Shown one piece after another: positions 12,903 to 16,949 of a stretch of DNA of 16,949 bases. Position numbers and translations under genes: made by a program. This stretch comes from Cyanobacteria bacterium UBA9971. GTDB lineage: Bacteria; Cyanobacteriota; Vampirovibrionia; Gastranaerophilales; UBA9971. Position 1 is the first letter of the stretch. The number at the start of each line of letters is the position of its first letter. The notes under the pieces are model-generated. The model was not told the DNA's origin. It did not search any database and saw only the letters and a list, made by a program, of their open reading frames with translations. The stretch lies in assembly GCA_003499955.1 (NCBI GenBank), contig DNRP01000126.1, forward strand, positions 1-16,949, given 5' to 3'.

Positions 12903-13418
12903 ATGAGAACAATTACAGTGAGAATTTACACGTTTGATGAATTGAATGATAAGAGCAAAGAAAAGGCCATTGGAAATTTAAGCGATATAAACATTAGTCA
13001 TGAATGGTGGGATTATACTTTTGAAGATGCTGAAAACATTGGATTGAAAATCAGTGCTTTTGATATCGGTAGAGGATCTTACGTTAAAGGTAAATTTATT
13101 TATTCCGCCGCCGAAGTTGCAGCAAATATTTTACGCGACCATGGTGAAAAGTGTGATACATACCGAACTGCGGAAGACTTTCTGACAACCTGGCAACCGG
13201 TTTTTAACGATTACATGGATGAAGAGCATGAAAATTATGAAAGCAGGGAAAGTGAGGACAAATTGCAAGAGATTGAAGAAGAATTTTTACGCTCATTGTG
13301 TGAGGACTATCGTATTATGTTGCAAAAAAATTATGAATATTTAACCAGTGGAGAAGCGATAATTGAAACAATTCAGGCAAACGAATATGAATTTACAGAA
13401 AACGGAGAATTGTATTAG
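12903..13418 (+). CDS. Phage protein of the family often annotated 'antitoxin of toxin-antitoxin stability system'
   Basis: The product has 171 aa. The SD is a doubled GAGGTGAGG just before the ATG at 12903. The layout matches the family as I recall it: MRTITVRIYTFDEL, then EWWDYTFEDAENIGLKIS, FDIGRGSYVKGKF, ILRDHGEKCDTYRTAEDFL, and the C-terminal EEEFLRSLCEDYRIMLQKNY and ANEYEFTENGELY. The length is normal. Despite the database name, no experiment that I know of supports an antitoxin role, and no toxin gene lies beside it. It is cytoplasmic, acidic and apparently intact. Confidence 0.8.
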   Translation: MRTITVRIYTFDELNDKSKEKAIGNLSDINISHEWWDYTFEDAENIGLKISAFDIGRGSYVKGKFIYSAAEVAANILRDHGEKCDTYRTAEDFLTTWQPVFNDYMDEEHENYESRESEDKLQEIEEEFLRSLCEDYRIMLQKNYEYLTSGEAIIETIQANEYEFTENGELY

Positions 13419-13533
13419 GTATGATTTAAGACGTTTTCAAACTTCAATGCCTGTACATACCAGGATATTTTAAATCAAGCTGTATGGTGGGTTTAAAGGC
13501 CTGCAATCAACTAATAACTAGTGAGGTGAGGTT

Positions 13534-13802
13534 ATGACTAGTTCAGAATTAAAATATAGGCATGAAACAAATAACCCCGGTTCATGTTTTTCACCCGAAA
13601 TAATATGAAATTTGCTGGTGATACCATGAAAAATTATGGTGTTCGTGAATCAGCGGTAATTACGAACTATGACAATAACGGCGATTATACCGAATCAGGG
13701 ATTGTTATTGAATGCTGGGAATTATATCGCCGCAAGCCTGTAAAACATGGATTGTCAAAGAGTGCGTTTTTCAACAAAATTACTTTCAAAGTTGTTAAAT
13801 AA
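13534..13802 (+). pseudogene. Conserved small phage protein interrupted by a -1 shift
   Basis: The gene starts at ATG 13534 after a doubled GTGAGGTGAGG SD. In the start frame it reads MTSSELKYRHETNNPGSC and stops at 13608. One base back, from T13590, it continues FFTRNNMKFAGDTMKNYGV ... CWELYRRKPVKHGLSKSAFF to 13802. Together these give an 89-aa protein of a common phage family in which SHFF...MKF.GDTM..YGV is continuous. The break lies at a run of five T (13587-13591); one extra T restores the frame. It may be a real deletion, a sequencing error, or -1 slippage on the T run. The function of the family is unknown. Confidence 0.7.
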
Positions 13803-13948
13803 CAAATTGAAACGGTTTCATGTTCAAGGTTTGTAAGGTATTGATATTATTAGCGCGTGTTTGCATCATTTGCATGTTTTAATTATAAGAGTTAATGAAT
13901 TTTCAATCTTCTTGACTCTGATTAAAACCAAACCTTAAAGGAGAGATT

Positions 13949-14116
13949 ATGAAGATCAATGAAATTATGGCAATGACACACAAAGAATTTGCAGTTAAGA
14001 TCAAGACTTTTAAAGCGAGCTGTGAAAAGGCTGGTGTTGAACCTACAAAGCGACAGGCCAGCAAATACAGGCTCAAGAAGGGCAAAGCATATATGGCTAA
14101 AGAGGCGAGCAAATGA
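13949..14116 (+). CDS. Conserved small basic phage protein (55 aa)
   Basis: AAAGGAGAG gives a strong SD for the ATG at 13949. The C-terminal block CEKAGVEPTKRQASKYRLKK, followed by GKAY, is a pattern I recall from many small phage proteins of unknown function. The surplus of lysine and arginine and its helical character suggest nucleic-acid binding (inference). The stop overlaps the next start (ATGA at 14113-14116). Long minus-strand frames across this region are shadows. Confidence 0.7.
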   Translation: MKINEIMAMTHKEFAVKIKTFKASCEKAGVEPTKRQASKYRLKKGKAYMAKEASK

Positions 14117-14187
14117 GGCCATGGCAGCTTGCTCTTGTCTTTGCCATGGTTTATGCCCTTGCAAGCTATGTCGAGTTCTGTTTGTAA
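14113..14187 (+). CDS. Single-span membrane microprotein (24 aa)
   Basis: The ATG overlaps the previous TGA (ATGA) and is preceded by GAGGCGAG, so it is translationally coupled. MRPWQLALVFAMVYALASYV plus EFCL is a single hydrophobic helix. The function is unknown. Confidence 0.5.
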   Translation: MRPWQLALVFAMVYALASYVEFCL

Positions 14188-14190
14188 TAG

Positions 14191-14204
14191 TTGTGTATAC
14201 ACAA
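14191..14204. promoter_or_regulatory. 14-bp perfect palindrome, operator-like
   Basis: TTGTGTATACACAA reads identically on both strands. It lies between two membrane-microprotein genes, 18 nt before an ATG. Its length and dyad symmetry suit a dimeric phage repressor. No -35/-10 pair is evident around it. Confidence 0.45.
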
Positions 14205-14221
14205 TTGAAAAGGAGAATGCT

Positions 14222-14302
14222 ATGAAGCTAAGTCTTGCGGGCTGGTTCTGGTTGTCTTACTTTGCTCTGATTTTATTTTTGTTAAAATTTTGCTATAACT
14301 GA
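14222..14302 (+). CDS. Single-span membrane microprotein (26 aa)
   Basis: AAAAGGAG lies 6 nt before the ATG at 14222. The product MKLSLAGWFWLSYFALILFL plus LKFCYN is one transmembrane helix. The last codons (C-Y-N-stop) are made by copy A of the dispersed TATAACTGA repeat, so the repeat has become part of the gene end. The function is unknown. Confidence 0.55.
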   Translation: MKLSLAGWFWLSYFALILFLLKFCYN

Positions 14303-14320
14303 ATTTGTATGAATTTTTTG
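14292..14320 (+). repeat. Dispersed 28-bp repeat, copy A
   Basis: Core CTATAACTGA followed by TATGAATTTTTTG. It overlaps the stop codon of the 26-aa gene. It is more diverged in the centre than copies B to D. Confidence 0.5.
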
Positions 14321-14454
14321 TATTGCATAAAACGCAATAATAATTGTTTCGTGTTGCGTGAAGTGAAATACCATATAACGGGAATTGTATGACGGGCCTA
14401 TACAGGATATTTTCTTGTTATAAAACTTTGAAATAAACTCTAAAAGGGGCGGAT

Positions 14455-14583
14455 ATGAAGTATTACATTATTTTTTGCACTTCTTCTAACAACTTAATTT
14501 GTTTCACTTCTTCATACTCTAGCCATATTGAAGAAATTTTTGACGTTATCCAAGCTGAAAATATCTATGAATTCAACTGTTAA
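14455..14583 (+). CDS. Hypothetical 42-aa protein
   Basis: AAAAGGGG lies just before the ATG at 14455. The product MKYYIIFCTSSNNLICFTSS ... QAENIYEFNC has a short N-terminal beta hairpin and an acidic helix. I do not recognise a family. The upstream gap (14303-14454) holds repeat copy A and a 6-bp stem-loop TATTGC/GCAATA (14321-14339). Confidence 0.5.
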   Translation: MKYYIIFCTSSNNLICFTSSYSSHIEEIFDVIQAENIYEFNC

Positions 14584-14604
14584 AAATAAAATAAAGGCAA
14601 TATC

Positions 14605-14976
14605 ATGACCACTTACATTGATATAACGGGTTCTAATATCAAAACCGGGCCTTGGATTCACAAGGTAAGTACTAAAGCCTTTACATTCAAAACCGTTAAT
14701 GGCATTAGGTTTGCCATAACTGAAAACAACTACTACCTTGATACTAAAGCCGATAAGATCAGATATCAGTTTATGTCTTGTGCTGGTTGTTCATGGAAAC
14801 ATAGTTATGTCATTTATATGGAAGTAAGACCTAATGTTTTTGTTTATTTTATTCAATGCACTGAATACGATCTTGATATGAGGATAAAGCAATGCTCTGA
14901 TGTTTATCACAATTATGATTATCCAAACAATTTTGAAGTAGATGCATATATAAATCAATTGCAGAGAAAGGTATGA
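14605..14976 (+). CDS. Hypothetical 123-aa protein
   Basis: A modest SD (AAAGG) precedes the ATG at 14605. The product (MTTYIDITGSNIKTGPWIHK ... FEVDAYINQLQRKV) is beta-rich and aromatic with a CAGCSWKH motif and further cysteines, but there is no known family. It ends two bases before the start of the cysteine-rich gene, so the two are coupled. Confidence 0.65.
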   Translation: MTTYIDITGSNIKTGPWIHKVSTKAFTFKTVNGIRFAITENNYYLDTKADKIRYQFMSCAGCSWKHSYVIYMEVRPNVFVYFIQCTEYDLDMRIKQCSDVYHNYDYPNNFEVDAYINQLQRKV

Positions 14977-14978
14977 TT

Positions 14979-15182
14979 ATGAAAATTATTGCCATTGCTT
15001 GTAATGACAGATTTTTTACTATAGGCAAAACTAGGAGAAAAATTATTACAAGCAATGGTTGCAATGAACCTTGTAAGAACAGATTTTATTGCCCGAAACG
15101 AAATTGGCTTATGTTAGAAAAATGTCCGTTCCTGAATTTGAACGAATGCAATAATTTTGTCAAAATGTGTGGGAAAATTTAG
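14979..15182 (+). CDS. Small cysteine-rich protein (67 aa)
   Basis: The ATG at 14979 is preferred over 14973 because AAAGG lies 7 nt upstream. The product MKIIAIACNDRFF ... FVKMCGKI has seven cysteines (IAC, NGCNEPC, YC, KCPF, ECN, MC) and many basic residues, suggesting a zinc-binding mini-domain. The family is unknown. A 14-bp perfect inverted repeat is embedded in the first third of the gene, and repeat copy B begins at the last base of the stop codon. Confidence 0.6.
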   Translation: MKIIAIACNDRFFTIGKTRRKIITSNGCNEPCKNRFYCPKRNWLMLEKCPFLNLNECNNFVKMCGKI

Positions 15183-15210
15183 CTATAACCGAAAAGACGT
15201 GAATTTTATT
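15182..15210 (+). repeat. Dispersed 28-bp repeat, copy B
   Basis: GCTATAACCGAAAAGACGTG followed by AATTTTATT. It starts at the last base of the TAG of the cysteine-rich gene. A similar flank (TGTGG.AAAA) precedes both B and C, so the repeat unit here may be about 62 bp in tandem. Confidence 0.65.
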
Positions 15211-15243
15211 TTATCAGTTTTTATAACAATTTGTGGAAAACTG

Positions 15244-15272
15244 GCTATAACTGAAAGGACGTGAATTCATGG
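15244..15272 (+). repeat. Dispersed 28-bp repeat, copy C
   Basis: GCTATAACTGAAAGGACGTG followed by AATTCATGG, exactly 62 bp after copy B. It lies in the 202-bp gap before the frameshifted gene at 15385. Confidence 0.65.
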
Positions 15273-15320
15273 CTTATTTATAACCGGTTTTAATTATTTT
15301 GTTATAACCTTGTTTTTATC

Positions 15321-15348
15321 TTGATTTTATTTGTTTTTGGTGTATAAT
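15321..15348 (+). promoter_or_regulatory. Sigma70 promoter with consensus -10, upstream of the ATPase genes
   Basis: TTGATT (15321-15326), a 16-nt spacer and a perfect TATAAT (15343-15348). The start would be near 15355, with the SD AAAGGAG at 15373. It gives the downstream genes, including the ATPase, their own transcription start. Confidence 0.65.
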
Positions 15349-15384
15349 TTTAAATAAGATAAACAAAAATTAAAGGAGAAAGTT

Positions 15385-15629
15385 ATGAAGAATGAAAGAT
15401 ATATTGTAGTAAACAGAAGTTATTGGCAAAAAGTGATCCTTCTATTAAAGCAAGCATTTATGGTGCTGTACCTTATTTGTCAGAAGAAGACCAGCTGGAT
15501 TGGGAAATAAAAGAAAACGGATATAATATCATAAACACAAAAAATAATTGTGTTTATGGTAATTCATATTTCCCTTATTACTGGACAAAAAGGAAGCTCA
15601 GGATATCTGCGATAAGAGAAATCAATTAA
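15385..15629 (+). pseudogene. Conserved phage protein (SDPSIKASIYG family) needing a -1 shift
   Basis: The SD AAAGGAGAAAG precedes the ATG at 15385. The start frame reads MKNERYIVVNR and then runs into unrelated sequence. One base back at A15417 the frame continues KLLAKSDPSIKASIYGAVPY, then LSEEDQLDWEIKENGY, to a stop at 15629. Together they give 81 aa matching, as I recall it, a continuous conserved phage protein with the motif DPSIKASIYGAVPYLSEEDQ. Restoring one A in CAGAAG would repair it. The 3' frame has no SD or ATG of its own at that place (only TTG). A deletion or a sequence error is more likely than slippage, as no slippery heptamer is present. Confidence 0.7.
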
Positions 15630-15648
15630 AATTTAAAAGGAGAAAATT

Positions 15649-16527
15649 ATGAAAACTGATTATTCAGAACTTAAAGGCGAGGAAGTAATTTTTATTAATG
15701 ACGCAGGGGAAGATGAACCTCAAGAGGTGTTAGATTCGTATTTCATCGACATTGAAGAGTTCGATGAATTTTACAATGAAAGCACATCATTGTGCGTAGT
15801 TAGTGCTCGTAAGGGTATGGGGAAATCTGCTCTCTTGTCTCGCTTAGAATATAAACTTCGTAATTCAAGCGATTATGAGAACCCAATTATTGTCAGATCC
15901 ACAGGAAATGCACTGCTTGGGTTGGGTGATTTTCAAGGTAAAGATCAAGCATATTTAGAAAATTATTGGAAGCAAATTGTCTGTAAGAAAATCAATATTG
16001 AGATTGGTAAGCTCATTGGATTTGCTTTGGCAGATAACGAAATATCAATGGTTGAGGCAGCAGAGCTTGAAGGAATTAAGAGCAAAAACCTTGTTGGTGC
16101 TCTTGTGTCTAGAATTAAAGGAAAAATTCCGTATTTAAATTTAGAACTGAAAAAAAGCATACCTGATAACTGGGAACAGTTACTTAAGACGTACCAGGAA
16201 AGTCACAGTAAATCAGCGGTTTGGGTTTTAATAGACGACATTGATGCGAAATATTTAGATACTGAAGAGTATCAAATTAGGATTGGTTCTTTTTTTAGTG
16301 CTATAAGAGGACTTGTCCATGATGTTAAAAATTTAAATATTCGTGTAACAGTGAGAACGGATGTTTGGCACAATCTAAGATATCTTGAGGATTTGGATAA
16401 ATTGGAACAGTATTTGATTGAAATAAACTGGACCAAAAATAGAACGAAAGAAATGCTTGCAAAGCGCATATCATCAAATGCATTCAAAGCGGCAAATATG
16501 ATGTTGGGGAAAGGAAAAAATTTGTAG
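15649..16527 (+). CDS. P-loop ATPase, probably truncated at the C-terminus
   Basis: The product has 292 aa. AAAAGGAG lies 6 nt before the ATG. Walker A is ARKGMGKS (residues 53-60), Walker B is VWVLIDDID (191-199), and a likely sensor region RVTVRTDVWHNL lies at 232-243. The pre-Walker segment DSYFIDIEEFDEFY and the later LEQYLIEINWTKNRTKEML resemble STAND-like P-loop ATPases annotated as Sll1717 or FunZ type. Those proteins, as I know them, usually continue 150 or more residues past this point, while this one ends at GKGKNL shortly after a GGAAAAAA run. It may be a naturally short form, a nonsense or frameshift remnant, or a sequence error. Relatives occur in prophages and near defence genes; the role here is open. 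Confidence 0.75.
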   Translation: MKTDYSELKGEEVIFINDAGEDEPQEVLDSYFIDIEEFDEFYNESTSLCVVSARKGMGKSALLSRLEYKLRNSSDYENPIIVRSTGNALLGLGDFQGKDQAYLENYWKQIVCKKINIEIGKLIGFALADNEISMVEAAELEGIKSKNLVGALVSRIKGKIPYLNLELKKSIPDNWEQLLKTYQESHSKSAVWVLIDDIDAKYLDTEEYQIRIGSFFSAIRGLVHDVKNLNIRVTVRTDVWHNLRYLEDLDKLEQYLIEINWTKNRTKEMLAKRISSNAFKAANMMLGKGKNL

Positions 16528-16588
16528 ATCAAAGTAATTGCAAGGGCAATCTCCAGTGCTCATTTAAATAACGGCAATGGGTGAAGTC

Positions 16589-16786
16589 ATGAATATAAAA
16601 TTGTATTGTAAAAGTATGGGGAAAATTTTTAGAGTAACCAAAGTCGCTTTAAATGATCAAGAAGCAAATGATTATTGCTCAAAACATAAAGATCAAGGAG
16701 TAATAGCAGTAGACAATAAAAATGGCCTGGTTTATATCGCTGAGTTCTATTCTTCTAAAGTTCCATCAAGCGTATTGCCTGACTAA
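16589..16786 (+). CDS. Conserved small phage protein (65 aa)
   Basis: I choose the ATG at 16589 because related small proteins, as I recall them, begin M.IKLY.K..GK.FRVTK. An ATG at 16577 would add four residues. The body FRVTKVALNDQEANDYCSKH, then GVIAVDNKNGLVYIAE, looks like one beta-alpha-beta unit. The function is unknown. It lies 62 nt after the ATPase stop. Confidence 0.7.
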   Translation: MNIKLYCKSMGKIFRVTKVALNDQEANDYCSKHKDQGVIAVDNKNGLVYIAEFYSSKVPSSVLPD

Positions 16787-16812
16787 AACAAAAGATATAC
16801 TTTGAAAATAAA

Positions 16813-16840
16813 TCTATAACTGAAATAACGTGAATTTTTT
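16813..16840 (+). repeat. Dispersed 28-bp repeat, copy D
   Basis: TCTATAACTGAAATAACGTG followed by AATTTTTT. It lies immediately before the GGAGGTGATAA ribosome site of the last gene, so here the element is within a 5' leader. Confidence 0.65.
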
Positions 16841-16851
16841 GGAGGTGATAA

Positions 16852-16949
16852 ATGAGCATTAACGGCCTTATCAAAGAAATAAAAGCAAGCAATCAAGACT
16901 TTGAATTCTATCCCACGACCAATGAGATTATTGATTTGATCAGAACAGA
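16852..16949 (+). CDS. N-terminal fragment, possible phage methyltransferase-type protein
   Basis: A strong SD GGAGG lies 6 nt before the ATG at 16852. Only 32 codons are inside the window: MSINGLIKEIKASNQDFEFY, then PTTNEIIDLIR. The FYPTTxEII motif is like the opening of phage proteins that carry an N6-adenine methyltransferase-like domain. This is a weak hint from a short fragment, and the end lies beyond the window. Confidence 0.5.
   Translation, partial: MSINGLIKEIKASNQDFEFYPTTNEIIDLIRT

Noticed and set aside
13903..14202. Two overlapping minus-strand frames with hydrophobic stretches
   Set aside because: They are antisense to a conserved basic phage protein with a strong SD and to the coupled microprotein.
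14285..14300. TATAAC of the dispersed repeats as a promoter -10
   Set aside because: None of the four copies has a -35 box 16-18 nt upstream, so a shared promoter role is not supported.

Overview
The window looks like part of an uncultured tailed bacteriophage (Caudoviricetes) or prophage from a low-GC bacterial host. The basis is a small terminase subunit, a large terminase and an HK97-type portal protein in canonical order, a phage-type tRNA-His, a free-standing HNH endonuclease and a long run of phage-like microproteins. TGA is used as stop and Shine-Dalgarno (SD) sites are common, so the code is the standard bacterial one. The host cannot be named from the sequence.

Layout: everything left of about 7.38 kb is read leftward and everything right of about 7.91 kb is read rightward, with a 535-bp divergent control region between. 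The left arm, in transcription order from a consensus promoter at 7420-7392, is four small unknown genes, tRNA-His, TerS, TerL, a 111-aa protein, the portal, a secreted-looking virion-type beta protein, a 109-aa protein and a signal-peptide beta-helix protein that runs off the window edge. Most packaging genes are joined by ATGA or TAATG overlaps, so they form one translationally coupled operon. The last two genes (1-1778) are much richer in G+C than the rest, and the change falls at a gene junction.

The divergent region (7378-7912) holds four or five tandem stem-loops followed by an array of TTTTGTCTATGA / TTTTGACTATGA iterons, framed by a 15-bp perfect inverted repeat. It lies just upstream of a 140-aa winged-helix protein of the replication-initiator (HTH_36-like) type. 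I read this as a candidate replication origin with its initiator, or a tightly repressed early promoter region.

The right arm first carries AT-rich genes (initiator, a conserved phage protein, a DnaJ-type zinc-knuckle protein, an HNH-AP2 endonuclease, two microproteins). After them come a decayed stretch and an 875-bp gene-free segment with strong strand asymmetry. From 11.4 kb onward there is a compact early or accessory region of about 18 small genes with repeated GTGAGG...TTATG start regions, several single-span membrane microproteins, a lone and apparently truncated P-loop ATPase, two genes that each need a -1 shift to read through, and two families of intergenic repeats. The window ends inside the start of another gene, possibly a methyltransferase-type protein.
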